In this document: positions 1 through 11,583 of the stretch, one piece after another
How the letters are laid out: each line of letters starts with the position of its first letter
Position numbering within the stretch: the first letter of the stretch is position 1
Source: Turritopsis dohrnii
Lineage: Eukaryota; Cnidaria; Hydrozoa; Anthoathecata; Oceaniidae
DNA: 64,000 bases
NCBI GenBank assembly: GCA_027922465.2
Contig: BQMF02000007.1
Span: forward strand, 1,550,001-1,614,000
Reading direction: 5' to 3'
Notes under the pieces: generated by a model
Told to the model about the DNA's origin: nothing
What the model saw: the letters and a program-made list of their open reading frames with translations, nothing else
The model's database searches: none
Translations under genes and position numbers: made by a program

Positions 1-1
1 G

Positions 2-1132
2 ATTTTACGTCGCTATTCCAGTAACGAGGTTTTAGTTGCAAATCATGCGGTCTCAATAGAAATATTAAATGCAGTTAAAGAGATTATGGACACATTTCCT
101 AACCAGAGAAACGTTTCAATTTGTTGTGGTAATATTATTGCAAATCTGGCCATGAATGATGAGAATCGAGAAACTATTGTTAAATATGACTTCTTAACAA
201 CGATTATGAGTTGGAAACTCAGCATGGATACAAGTTTGAAGATTGTCGCCGACAGAGTTCTCTATAATCTTGACTTTATGCATAGCAACTCAGTTTTACA
301 AGAAGGTCTCTACATTCTCTATCCAGAAAACCATACAGCCGCCTTCTCACAAGAAGTCGATGTTGTTTTCGTGCACGGAATTCATGGGAGTCCATTCTAC
401 ACGTGGCGTCAAAACGACCAATCAACTTCGAGCAAACGCAGTGCATGCTGGCCGAAAGATTGGCTGCCAAACGACTTTCCCAACGCTCGAATCATATGCG
501 TTCAATACGAGTCATCGTTGTCTGATTGGTTGTTGTCTTGTCCAATCGAGAAAGTGAAATATTCACTGGATGCACAAGCAAGCAATATAAAAAAGAAATT
601 GCAAGATATTGGCGTTGGAAAACGCCCTATTGTGTGGGTGTGTCACTCTATGGGCGGTATTATCGTCAAGAAGATGCTGCTCTCATCTGGCAACTTCATT
701 AAGACGAAAAGTGAAGACTTGCTTTGTTCTACCAAAGGGGTTGTTTTCTATTCTGTTCCGCATCTAGGTTCTCCTATTGCTAGTCAGTCTGAAAAAGCCA
801 AATACATCCTCTTCCCGTCGATTGAGGTGAATGAGTTGAGTGGTAAAGGCAACAAGCTGAAAGATTTGCATTTGGATTTCATGACACTAAAGGAACATTT
901 CCATATTGATTGTGTTGATATTGGCGAATCTAAACCTCTGATACTTCCGTATGTGAAATTTAAGACTGTTGTTGTACCGACTGCTTCTTGCAATGTCGGT
1001 TATGGCCGGTTCATTCTGTTGGATGATGCCAGTCACCAGGAGACATGCAAACCGAAATGTAGTACTGATGTCCGATATCAAGTGGTTGTCAAAATGGTAA
1101 CCGAAGCTTCGAACAATCCGAAAGAGAAGTAA
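2..1132 (+). CDS. SERAC1: SERAC1-like serine esterase, C-terminal part (runs in from left edge)
   Basis: Open in one frame from base 2 to the stop, so the gene starts outside the window; the first Met is at 86 but sequence before it is also open. Numbering from that Met, an alpha/beta-hydrolase domain begins near residue 92 with a hydrophobic strand and an HGIHG oxyanion-type motif. The nucleophile elbow CHSMGG has Ser at about 188, a VPHLGSP segment follows near 224, and the probable catalytic His is in ASHQETCKP near 317. Residues 1-70 resemble the helical, armadillo-like part that precedes the hydrolase in SERAC1. SERAC1 proteins act at mitochondria-ER contacts in phosphatidylglycerol remodelling and cholesterol trafficking; that role is family knowledge. 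No intron is seen in this stretch, which is probably the terminal exon. No neighbour suggests co-regulation. Confidence 0.88.
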   Translation: MLRRYSSNEVLVANHAVSIEILNAVKEIMDTFPNQRNVSICCGNIIANLAMNDENRETIVKYDFLTTIMSWKLSMDTSLKIVADRVLYNLDFMHSNSVLQEGLYILYPENHTAAFSQEVDVVFVHGIHGSPFYTWRQNDQSTSSKRSACWPKDWLPNDFPNARIICVQYESSLSDWLLSCPIEKVKYSLDAQASNIKKKLQDIGVGKRPIVWVCHSMGGIIVKKMLLSSGNFIKTKSEDLLCSTKGVVFYSVPHLGSPIASQSEKAKYILFPSIEVNELSGKGNKLKDLHLDFMTLKEHFHIDCVDIGESKPLILPYVKFKTVVVPTASCNVGYGRFILLDDASHQETCKPKCSTDVRYQVVVKMVTEASNNPKEK

Positions 1133-1180
1133 GGTTTGCTATGTCATCCGATTTCGTTTTCCAAGATTACTCAGATCCCT

Positions 1181-1242
1181 CATCGAAAGTGACATCTATC
1201 CTACGTACAAACATCGAAAGTGACATCTATCCTACGAACAAA
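1181..1242. repeat. 31-bp tandem duplication
   Basis: Two adjacent copies of a unit beginning CATCGAAAGTGACATC, differing at one base, lie just after the SERAC1 stop codon. Confidence 0.9.
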
Positions 1243-2601
1243 CATATTTATATCGAGTCTCGATCTCTAATCTTTAAAACGAATGTAAATATTGAATTAT
1301 TTATTTTTTGACTTTTATAGTTACGTTGATTGAGGGAGTCAAGGAATTTGACTCGAGTATTGCTCTAAAAATTACTAAATTTTAACCTTATTTCATGTTT
1401 TATGACATAAGCTGCTTCATGCAAGTGCGATTTGACAACCGTCATTCCTTTGTGTTTATCCTTTAGACAGGTTATTTATGTTATAAGAAAGTGTACAGTA
1501 GCAGATTCTAAATATCTTCGTCTTTATAAATTTTGGCTGAAACCTGGATGCATACAAGTCCAAAAATTCAAATTAGAGAGGGATGATTTGAATGCCTCTG
1601 TTTCACCCTTGCGATTCGAATTAGAAAGAATCAAATGTAACATGGCTGTGACAATCATTCTTGGCAATGTTGGATTATATAGATGTTTGTAGTTATCTTC
1701 AGCTAGTTCTTACCATAACTTTATACTCTGCCAGAAGTTTTTCCTTTGGTTTCCCTACCGATTACGTCTATAATGATATGGACGTTTTTGTAACTAGCGG
1801 CTTCAAATCTGAAGTTATTTTAGTCTATGTTATTGAGTCTTTGCTTAAGTCTTCACTAAAAAGTTCTGATGAAGTAAGAGCTACGTTGTCAACAACAACA
1901 AGTCTATTCTTATATAGTAAACCAGACTTGCGTTGAAGAGACGCAGGGTAACTGAACAGAACTGAAAAGATGTAGGGCAACCGTACAGTATTGGACATTG
2001 TTTCCAATTTTGTACATGGTCAACTAAACGCTTCTAAAGAAGAATGATCTTAAAGAGTGAGAAGTTAACTTTTTGTTGAACATTCTTTTTAACAATACTC
2101 TGAGAGTTTTTAAGTTTGTTTTTGACGTTTGTTGTTGACGCAATCTGACATGAGTTATAACCAATGCAGAAGATAGATGATGATAGACAACGCATTCGAA
2201 GCCAACTTTCGGGACAGGGCATTAGTCAGTGAGATTTGGATTCAACTCGTACATAAATCGTAGAATAAAGAATTTTATTCATAATGATACTAAACCAGTA
2301 TTTGTTACCTCCTCTTGGACTCAACAGTAGTCAAGATTAGCAAGAACTATTATCTCAGTTTGCGCAACCTCAAGAATTTCCGTGTGGAGAAATTTTCTGA
2401 GGTCTCTCAACGAGTAAAAACATTTCCAATTTTAGAATACTCAAATAGATATATCAATCGAGTGGTAGTTGTGATTAAAAACATTTGGTTTTCTTCTTTA
2501 AGGTTACTCATCACGCTCAGTTTTATGTATGTATGTGGTTTTTACAGCCTTGAACCTAGGATTTCATGCCTTATCAGTATACGTACGGGGTGGCGAAGGT
2601 A

Positions 2602-2636
2602 CATCGAAAAGGTAAGAAACCCTGGGTTCGAGGTTG
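2602..2636 (+). repeat. Dispersed repeat half-copy (AAACCCTGGG..GAGGTTG)
   Basis: This 35-bp segment matches the right arm of the palindromic element at 36063-36143 and recurs at 38893-38926 and, shorter, at 60442-60460. All four copies end in GAGGTTG, so they look like ends of one dispersed small element. Confidence 0.7.
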
Positions 2637-2990
2637 TGTGGTTTTACTCATTTCTAGCAGCAAAGATAGATAGGACAGAGTCTTAACTAACAATATGAAA
2701 AAGGTGTAATAGCTACAAATGTAATTTGTGAATTTTACGGTCGCTTTGAAAATGACCGGCTTTGAACCATTCAGTCAGTCATTCAATCAGTCATTCAATG
2801 CTCATTTTCAATAAAAGATCTGAGATTGTGATTAATTAAATGTTGTGCGTGAAATGTTGTGTGCGAAATGTTGTGTGTGAAGCGGCCACATGAAGCAAAT
2901 AAACGAATACCAGTAAAAAATGATGGTTCCTTTGTTTTTTCGACAAGACGTTGTCCAAATAAGAACAAACTCCGACTGGCCAAATAAAAT

Positions 2991-3107
2991 AACCTCTGAG
3001 GAAAGTAGTGTTCACTTCTAACCTCTGAGGAAAGTAGTGTTCACTTCTAACCTCTGAGGAGGAGATTAGTGTTCACTTCTAACCTCTGAGGAGGAGTGTT
3101 CACTTCA
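2991..3107. repeat. Minisatellite, about four 27-32 bp units
   Basis: Units start with AACCTCTGAGG and end with TGTTCACTTC. The first two are identical 29-mers; the third carries a 3-bp expansion and the fourth is shortened. The array stops 20 bp before the 5' LTR of the retrotransposon. Confidence 0.92.
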
Positions 3108-3127
3108 TTGCTTTTCTGAGTGACATT

Positions 3128-3256
3128 TGTAGGACTATTGGACATTTTTGTTAGGTTTATCATTCCTAGGTTTATGTTTTATTCTTTCCATTCTGTTTAT
3201 CGTAGATCCACATTCTTTACTAATAATATATAGTTCAAGAACGACACAATTGTTTA
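3128..3256 (+). repeat. 5' LTR of retrotransposon copy 1
   Basis: Begins TGTAGGAC and ends TTGTTTA. At 129 bp it is very short for a Ty3-type element. It contains AGATCCACAT at 3204-3213, which is complementary to the bases starting at the last LTR position. If the element self-primes, the transcript should start at about 3204, making R-U5 about 53 nt. Confidence 0.95.
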
Positions 3257-3265
3257 TGTGGATCT
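3256..3265 (+). promoter_or_regulatory. Putative self-priming primer-binding site
   Basis: ATGTGGATCT is a perfect 10-base complement of 3204-3213 within the LTR. The homologous position in the second element pairs equally well with different bases. Known comparison: Tf1 of fission yeast primes with the 5' end of its own mRNA. A tRNA primer starting at TGG (3259) remains an alternative, but no identical stretch beyond TGTGG is shared by the two elements. Confidence 0.6.
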
Positions 3266-3282
3266 TATACTGACTGTACAAA

Positions 3283-6240
3283 ATGCCTGTCATTCAATGC
3301 CCCATTGATGGTTGTGGGTATGTGACAGATGATGTTGATCCTGCTATTGCAGCCGCTTTGCTGATGGTACACAACAATGCGCACATCGCCCCAACAGCTG
3401 CAGCGGCTCCTTCAAAGCAAAAAGCACCCAAGATCCACAGACCATCCGTTTCACGTGGATGCAATGAAGAGGCGTGGAATACGTTTAGCGCACGGTGGAG
3501 ACTGTTTAAGGAAGGCACTTCCCTCTCCCCTACTGAAGTATCTCAACAACTTTTTGAATGTTGTGATGAAGAACTCGGTAATGACTTATTGAGGAATAAT
3601 GGTACGACTATTACTCGTGCAACAGAAAATGATCTATTGATTAAGAGGCTAGCCGCCACCCCTGTGGCTGTCAGTGTTCGCCGATCTGACTTGCTGACCA
3701 TGCAACAATGTGAAGGTGAGAGTGCACGCTCCTTTTTCGCTCGGATCAAAGGGAAGGCTGACACGTGTGCCTACTCTTTGGAATGCACCAGTCCTACGTG
3801 TACACATGTAGTTGACTTCACCACTGTTATCACGAAGGACGTACTCGTTTCTGGCTTGAGTGATGAAGAAGTTAAACGTGAGGTTCTTGGTTGGCATGAT
3901 CTAGACACCAAGACTGCAGAGGAAACTGTTACCTATATAGAGGCTAAGGAGATGGCCCGCGATGCTATGAATAAAAGCTCCACGAACGCTGCCCTATCCT
4001 CCTACAAGAAAAAGGGAAGGCAGACTGATGATAAAGGACTGTGTAAGGACTGTCATACGGAAATTGATAAGTTCTTTTGGAGCCGTCGCCAGAGGAAGAT
4101 GGTTGAGAAAGCGTACTGTTCTTCGTGTTGGAGTAAAAGGAATAAGGGCAAAGTTTCTAATCGTCAGAAGAAAGTTAATAGTGTCGGCACCCAAGATGAT
4201 GATGCAGCGATATTGATTGGGTCCATATCAGAGCCTCTTGACCATCTGCTGTTCGATTCTGGCAAAGGTTGGAAGAAGATCGAATCAATGAAACACCCAT
4301 CACTGAAACTGTCGATAAGTACGGAACCTACTGATTACGCAAGACTCGATAGGAGGCCGAAAATAATCAAACCAAAATTGATTGATGTTATCACAGACAC
4401 TGGGGCCCAGTCCTGTCTATGGGGGTTTAACAGCTTCCTTCAATGTGGCTTCAGCGAGTCTGACCTGCTACCTGTAAGACACAGACTCTATGCTGCAAAT
4501 GATGAGAACATACCGGTCAAGGGAGCAATCTTCCTCAGACTTTCTGGTACTTCCAGTGAAGGTGATTTACATTCAGCAGCTGTTATGACATATGTCAGTC
4601 CATCAACGAATCGCTTCTACCTGTCTCGCGAAGCGATGATCCAGCTCAACATTATCTCAAAGGACTTTCCAAAGATAGGTGCCGCTGAACAGGAAGCTGT
4701 AATTGGATGCTCGCTCGCATCATGTGGTTGCCCGAAACGAGCACCTCCACCTGAGCACCTTTCTTCACTACCATTTGATTGTGCTCCGGAAAACAATGCG
4801 AAAATGCGCAATTGGCTAATCGAACGTTATTCACAATCGACGTTTAACCAATGTACTCACCAACCACTTCCTGGAATGAAGGCCCCCTCAATATCCCTGC
4901 ATGTCGATCCAGATGCAACGCCTCATGCGGTACATACCCCTGCACCAGTACCCTTGCATTGGCAGGATGCCGTAAAACAGCAACTTGAAGATGACGTGCA
5001 ACTGGGAGTCCTAGAAAAAGTTCCTATTGGGGAGCCTTCAAGGTGGTGTCATAGGATGGTCATCACTTCAAAATCAGATGGGTCACCACGTAGAACTGTG
5101 GATCTCTCCCCCCTTATTGCTAAATGCCTCAGAGAGACTCACCATGTGACACCCCCATTTCTACAAGCCAAAGCTGTCCCACCCGATACCTGGAAGACCG
5201 TAACTGATGCTTGGAACGGCTTCCATTCCGTCCCCATCGCCCCAGAGGATCGTCATTACACAACCTTTATTACACAATGGGGGAGGTTTCGTTATAAGAC
5301 AGCACCACAAGGTTTCCTGGCGAGTGGCGATGGATATTCCAGACGCTTTGACGAGATCATTGCCGACGTTGAGCGCAAGACGAAGTGCGTAGACGACACA
5401 CTAATGTGGGACAACGAACTCGAGAGTCATTGGTGGCGTATCATTGATTTCCTGGAGCTCCTAGGAAAGAACGGAATAATTCTGAACAAATATAAATTTC
5501 AGTTTGCACAGAGAGCTGTTGACTTTGCTGGCTTCAACATTTCTGAACATTCCATCAAACCACTTCAGAAATTTATTGCTGCCATCCGGGACTTCCCAAC
5601 CCCAAGGAAGTTGACGGATGTTCGATCTTGGTTTGGGTTGGTGCACCAGGTTGCACACTATGATCAACTGTCGACTGTTATAGAGCCATTCAAACACCTT
5701 GTAAGTCCACGTCGCAAATTTGACTGGACCAATGAGCTTGATGTCGCCTTTTCACAATCAAAGCGGCTTGTGATAGAAGCAATCGAGAAAGGGGTGGAGA
5801 TTTTTGACCCCAATCTTCCTACATGCCTCCGCCCTGACTGGTCGAAGACGGGGATCGGCTTTTATCTCTCCCAAAAACATTGTAAGTGCCCGATCACCTC
5901 CCCTGATTGCTGCAAAGGTGGATGGAGAATTACTTTAGCCGGATCACGCTTTCTCAGACCCGCTGAGACACGATACGCCCCTGTTGAGGGTGAAGCTTTA
6001 GCAATCGCCTGGTCCTTAGAGCAGACAAGGTACTTCACCCAGGGATGCAGCAATCTTCTCGTCATAACGGATCACAAACCCTTAGTGAAGCTGTTCGGAG
6101 ACCGTACGTTGGATGAAATAGCAAACCCTCGTCTATTTCGTCTGAAGCAGCGCACCCTTATGTGGCGTTTCACCATACAACATCAGCCGGGAAAGGAGAA
6201 TCACTTCTCCAAATGCAACATCCAGGCACCCTGTGCATGA
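3283..6240 (+). pseudogene. Gag-protease-RT-RNase H polyprotein, frameshifted before integrase
   Basis: Starts at an ATG 26 bp after the LTR, in context TACAAAATGC. Seen in order: an N-terminal C-x4-C..H-x3-H finger-like segment within the first 30 residues; a Gag-like helical region; a C-x2-C..C-x2-C zinc motif around 4039-4128; a retropepsin DTG at about 4396; a reverse transcriptase with CVDD in place of the usual YVDD at about 5386; the tether; and RNase H with conserved D, E and D near 5838-6070. Gag and Pol are one continuous frame with no gag stop or programmed shift site. After HFS near 6210 the frame moves by one base and stops at 6240. The last RNase H Asp falls at the break. Expected host: the element's own particle. 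The break predicts loss of integrase from this copy. Confidence 0.9.
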
Positions 6241-7888
6241 CCAGGACGCGTCTCTAGATTGTTGTCGCATCAATAGTGATTGTATCGAAGACGAAGATAT
6301 GGAAACCATGCTGTCGGCCATTGCATACCACAATGTTGAAACATTACGAGCTGTTACATGGGATGTTCTGAAGAAAGAAACACAGACCGATACCCTGCTT
6401 CGTGAGCTCATGCAAACCATTCGGATGGGATTCCCGGACCAGAAATGTGATCTACCGCAAAGCTTAATGGCGTTCTGGAACTTACGAGAGTCGTTATACA
6501 TAATTGATAATGTTGTATTGATGAATCACCGGGCGGTTATCCCAGAATCTCTTCGCACTGAAACCCTACAATCACTCCACGCAGCACATCAGGGTGAAAC
6601 AGCGATGGGTGATCGTGCCAGACAGACTGTTTACTGGCCTGGTATTGACAAGGACATTAAGTTGACTCGTGATAGTTGTTATCATTGCTGTAGGAACGCA
6701 CCGTCACAACCTCGTCCTCCACCAGTTGACCCCTACATACCAACCGTTCCCTTTGAGGCGATCTGCTGCGACTACTTCCATTTCAAGAGGTGGTATTACT
6801 TCATTGCCGCGGACAGACTATCCGGATGGACTGAGCAATCTCGAATCAGATCTGGCACCAACGAATCCGGCGCAATAGGTCTTTGCTCAGCCCTTCGCAA
6901 GTTATTCTCGACGTTCGGTGTAGCAGTCGAGCTTGCAAGCGATGGTGGTCCAGAGTTTAGCCCCAAAATAACCCAGGACTTTTTCCAACGATGGGGTGTT
7001 CGACACCGTGTTTCTTCCGCTTATGTGCCATCGTCAAATGGAAGGGCAGAATTAGCGGTTAAAGCCATTAAGAGACTCCTCATGGACAATGTAGATGCCA
7101 ATGGGGACCTAGACAACGACAAAGTCCTCAGGGCACTACTGATGAAGAGGAATACACCCGATCCTGGCTGCAAGCTATCACCAGCTGAAGTGCTCTTCGG
7201 CCACCCTCTTCGAGACTCACTTCCATTTATCAGAAAAGATGTTGACGTATTTACCAACCCAGAAATCACTCAAAAGTGGAGGAACACCTGGAAGATGAAG
7301 GAAGAATCCCTACGAACACAGTACGTCAAATCATCAGAGCGGCTAGATGAACACACCAAGTCCCTCCCATCACTGAAACTGGGAGATCACGTCTTCATCC
7401 AAAACCAGACCGGCCGATATCCTACAAGATGGGAAAGGAGTGGAATCATTGTCGCTACTAAAGAGTTTGACCAATATCTAATTAAGGTAGCTGGTAGTGG
7501 TAGGATAACACGGAGGAATAGGAGATATATTCGTAAATTCGAACCGCATATCTTCAATCACACTACCTATCCATCTACACCACCTGTATATCCATCACTC
7601 CAGCCTGATTCGCCTGTGATCAATACCCCCAAATCTAACACCATTTCACCAGTATCACCTGCACCTACACCTGAACCTGCAGAGCAATCCCCAACCCTGA
7701 CAGGTTCTACTAAACAGCCTTGTGAAGTGGAACATAAGACAGGAACACAAGAGCCCACGCTGAGGCGCTCTTCACGTATTAAAAACTCAAAAAAGTTTTA
7801 TGACCCTGAGACTGGGACTTATGTCGGTCTTTCTTCCGGAATGGATCTGGGGAAGGGGAGATGTAGGACTGTTGGACATTTTTGTTAG
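6212..7888 (+). pseudogene. Integrase portion of retrotransposon copy 1, in shifted frame
   Basis: Continues the polyprotein in the +1 frame from 6212; the first in-frame Met is at 6233. It shows the HHCC zinc motif (H..H near 6580-6590, C-x2-C near 6679-6690) and a DDE catalytic core: Asp in CDYFHF near 6768, Asp in SDGGPEF near 6940, and Glu in NGRAELAVKAIKRLL near 7048. It ends in a proline/threonine-rich tail and a basic LRRSSRIKNSKK motif. No chromodomain is evident. The frame stays open through to the 3' LTR, so this half is not decayed beyond the single shift. Compared with copy 2 it is collinear throughout. Confidence 0.9.
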
Positions 7889-7990
7889 GTTTATCATTCC
7901 TAGGTTTATGTTTTATTCTTTCCATTCTGTTTATCGTAGATCCACATTCTTTACTAAAAATATATAGTTCAAGAACGACACAATTGTTTA
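7862..7990 (+). repeat. 3' LTR of retrotransposon copy 1
   Basis: Same 129 bp as the 5' LTR with two substitutions; followed by the ACATT target duplication at 7991-7995. The coding frame ends 27 bp inside this LTR. Confidence 0.95.
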
Positions 7991-7995
7991 ACATT

Positions 7996-10900
7996 TTCAT
8001 TTCATTTTGAAAGTATGTTCATAGAGAAATCAATTCATGTTCGAATGAGTTTATAAAAATATATGTTTTAAAATTGCTTTTCTATTTTCAAAATTGCTTT
8101 TCTATTTTTAAAAACTTCTGAAAGATTTTGAACTGTAATTAAATTGTAATCATGACGTCACATATGCACGTATCGACAACAAAATTGTGAAGTTACGTAC
8201 GTGCGTGACTTGTAGCGATAAAGAATTTTTACGTGATATATTTTTTCCAATTTCACGTCACAACTTTTACGTTATTATATTCCGACACAAGCGTCATAAC
8301 GACATCATAACTTCATTGTCGTGCAAATCTTTAGTTGAAGTTCATTTGGGTGTGGCAACACGACATTTCAATGCGTTATGAATAATACTATAACATTTAT
8401 CAATTCACGTTGACAAAGCCATGACGGAAATTCCACGAGAAAATGCAAAAGAATATCGCATTTGTTAAACGCTGTCACGAACTTAACTGTCATCAACAAA
8501 GCTACTAAGCCTGACTTAATGATGAAGATTTTAACAATTCCGATTTTCGTCAAATGATTCCGGTTTTGCTTTTCTCGTTTAAGATTTTCTTCGGATGTTT
8601 ACAAGACGACGAAAATCTTGATACAGGAAACGAAAAATAATACTGTTGTTTGTTGGTGAGAAATTGCGACAAAGTTAACTGGCATCCTCAGTGCGCTTAT
8701 ATTCTTGAACAAACTTAGTTTCCAGACTGCGATTGACATTGTTCCTCTGGATGATTGGATCATTTGATGATGTTTCATATGACATTTCATCACCATGACA
8801 ACTCATTTTTCGTTTGGTGAATACTTTCTTATTTTGGCCTGTAAAGTAATGCTCAAGTCATGCCTCATGTTTCTCTATACTTGAACGTTTCAAAAAGTTT
8901 TAATAAAATTCAATGGACACATTTTGCGTTTAGTTTTTGCGCCAGACATTCTGGCGCCGGCGATAAATTTTATATCTAATTATTTGCGTTTATCATAAAC
9001 GCTTTGTGGTGAAGCTTTGGTGGACACTCAGCTTTAGAGGTTAGAAATTTCCAATTGCTTAATCAAACAAGTGACACAGTAGGAAAATTTGTTGAAATCT
9101 CTGCGTTCGAGTGCATTTCTGTAGAAATATACACACTATTTCAATGAAAATGCTCTTCGACGCAGCGACATTTTGACGATTTTGCCTACTGTGAAGAAAC
9201 AGAAAAGAATCACACTTTCTTAATGATTGGATACAACCTTTTTGATGAATTCTCCTAACTGACTTGGTGTTTGTTATTTTGCACTTAGATCTTCAGCCCT
9301 TCAGATAAGAGGTTTTGCGAGGTTTCGAATAACAGTAGAATCTTAATAAACCATACACATAGCCATATCTTAAATATCATAATAAATGAAATTTTATCCA
9401 GAATGGAACCTTTGCATAAACTACTATTTGACAAGAAATAAATGCATATGAATTAAGTGAATTGTGCACTAAGATACGAACAAATAGATTTAAATAGAAT
9501 AATCTCCGATCTCAATAGTAGGTAAGGATTAAAGCTGTATATAGTGTGACGTCAATCAGCTCAAAAAAACTAATTGAATTAAGAGTTGGAACGGAGCTGC
9601 AATGTTTGAAATTGAATGCAAATAAACATCTTGATTTAAAAAAATCTGCCCACGTGTTCATGTTCTGACGTCATAAATGCAGCGGTAACACTGATAACCA
9701 CTGGTTCTAATAAAAAGAGAAAAAAAAAATGCTCTGATCGAACAGAAAAGCAAAAATAAACTACACGTATTTATAAACACGTTTCATTTCTTCGACTCCC
9801 TGTATACAATAAATAAGGAGGTTGTTTCGAAACATTTCTTTTAGTTTGCCACCAGGGGACTGAAACATGATTTTGCATTACCTAAAATGCCAAAAACAAA
9901 AATTCTAAATGTGCCCATATAAGTTTAATCAGGTTCTTTAGGGCCTAAAGAACCTTATTAAATAATTGGATTATGATCGGTGCAAATAACGTGCACACCT
10001 GGAGGTCTAAAGTGAAAACATGAGCTTGTAAATTTGGAGACTTTACTCATTTCAAGGAAATAAAGAATTGCTTAATTTAGCTTTCCTGTTATTGGTGAAA
10101 ATGTCTGTCTGTACTTCCTTAATGATAAATAAACAACGTTTTTCAGTTCATGAGGAACGTTGGCAGTCTTTTTCTTGATTATGATTTTACGTGTTACCAA
10201 CTGATTCCATCGGTTTTTTCGAGTGACATAAACAATTATTAACATTTCCAACAGTATTCAATTTTCATTTTATAAAAAACATAAAAATAAAATAGAATGC
10301 CCTGCTAAGAACATAAATAAACCCTTTCACCCGAATTTAATCTATGATTTTCAGGCATTTATAACTTACGCAAGTTCAGAAATTCATAAATAAAGTTCCT
10401 TCAACTCACACAACAAAAGGTTACCCATACAATCCTTATCTATGAATACGGAATAAAAACGGGGAAAAGGAAGTAGTAACAGGAAAAAATTCCGATTTTG
10501 CCAAAGTTGTTTCTATTATGTAAACATATCATGTACCATAGCTTTCTTCTTTAACTGCAAGTATAATAGTATACAAATATCGACGTTTAACTTTTTGGCA
10601 AAGAGTATGTTCCGTCAAGGGAATCAATTTGCAATTAAGAAAAACTAAAATAAATAAACAAGTTTAGTTTTGGTTTCTGTATTGTTAAACAAATAGCTAA
10701 CACCAGCGCTACAGATCGATTAGATCTGAGAACTAAAGTGTGAAAATTGTACAGTCGACTCGATATTTACAATTGCTTAATTTTTACCTAACAACTTCAT
10801 TTCCAGTGCTTCTTTGTACAATATTTTTCCTGGAAATAAAGTTACAGGTTTGTTTGTTTTTTTCTTAAAAATTTCCATGAAATATACTATAAAATTCACA

Positions 10901-11583
10901 TCATCCAAACTGACCACTTAAATATATTGCTGACGTTCATTCCAAAAAGTTAACAATAATAAAAATAACAAAAAAAAGTGATAAAGGAAAAAAAAAAATA
11001 AAAAAAAACTATTTTCGAAAAACAAGTCGTGACGATCAGGATGAGAATGAAATTGGTTTACTTGCAAAACAGATATTCTACATTGGAATAGATATTTGAT
11101 TAACATTCCATCATAAGAAAAAAATTTCAATAAACCGAGAAGTTATCAGGATTCCAAATTTAGATTTTGTAAAAAAAAAAATCACGATTTCTTTTCCCAT
11201 TATAAACGAATTTAAAAATCACATCACAACGAAGATGTCATTATTTTCTATTTCAAAATAAAAGTAGGGTCAACCTTGTCTAGTCATTTCGTATTCGTGC
11301 TTCTTCGTTTGACCACGGAAAAAACCCAAAAGATGAGATAAGAGTGCTTCACGATAAGTCATAAAAATATGTACAGAAAACTGATTAACTAAAAGCCTCA
11401 TAAAAAAAACACAGAATCGATCTTTAAAAGGATTATATTTACACAAAAAAGGTAGAAAACAGTAGCGGCAAATTAGCGAAATATACAAAACATTTGTGCC
11501 TAAAATAACGAATTGGTAAGACGTTAGGTATGAAATTGCTGACTTTTTATAAATAAACTCTCTATACATAAGCTCTAAATATG
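7996..11583. other. Gene-free DNA between the LTR element and Dlx
   Basis: AT-rich with many A/T runs (for example 10960-11020) and no supported gene. Noted: several TGACGTCA/ACGTCAC-like sites at 8150-8290 and 9660-9672; an 8-bp-stem hairpin GCGCCAGA-CAT-TCTGGCGC at 8940-8958. The Dlx 3' UTR on the minus strand should occupy the end nearest 11583. Distal regulatory DNA for Dlx could lie here but cannot be recognised from sequence alone. Confidence 0.4.

Larger units (their letters stand above)
1133..2990. other. Unassigned DNA downstream of SERAC1
   Basis: AT-rich sequence without convincing coding potential; short open frames lack homology or codon bias. It contains the 31-bp tandem duplication at 1181-1242, a half copy of the dispersed CCTGGG..GAGGTTG repeat at 2602-2636, and short imperfect repeats of TCAGTCATTCAA (2775-2800) and of a GTTGTGNGNGAAAT unit (2840-2880). 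The 3' UTR of SERAC1 should lie at its start; an AATAAA is present near 2263 but cannot be assigned with confidence. Confidence 0.5.
3128..7990 (+). mobile_element. Ty3-type LTR retrotransposon, copy 1 (frameshifted)
   Basis: Two 129-bp LTRs (3128-3256 and 7862-7990) differ at two positions. They are bounded by a 5-bp direct repeat ACATT (3123-3127 and 7991-7995), which is the target-site duplication expected of Ty3-type integrases. A purine tract GGGGAAGGGGAGA directly precedes the 3' LTR. The interior encodes Gag, aspartic protease, reverse transcriptase, RNase H and integrase in Ty3 order, but a one-base shift near 6211 separates RNase H from integrase. The element is clearly more GC-rich than its surroundings. 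It is a close relative of the element at 51270-56337. The small LTR divergence implies a fairly young insertion; a rate would be needed to date it. Confidence 0.95.

Noticed and set aside
2315..2686. 123-residue plus-strand frame
   Set aside because: Its end is made of the dispersed CCTGGG..GAGGTTG repeat and its start has no family match.
3259..3276. Conventional tRNA primer-binding site starting TGG
   Set aside because: After TGG the two related elements diverge completely here, whereas their pairing with the LTR is preserved; not excluded but less likely.
8940..8958. GCGCCAGA-CAT-TCTGGCGC hairpin
   Set aside because: Single 8-bp stem without flanking terminator, RNA gene or repeated copies; too small to interpret in a eukaryotic intergenic region.
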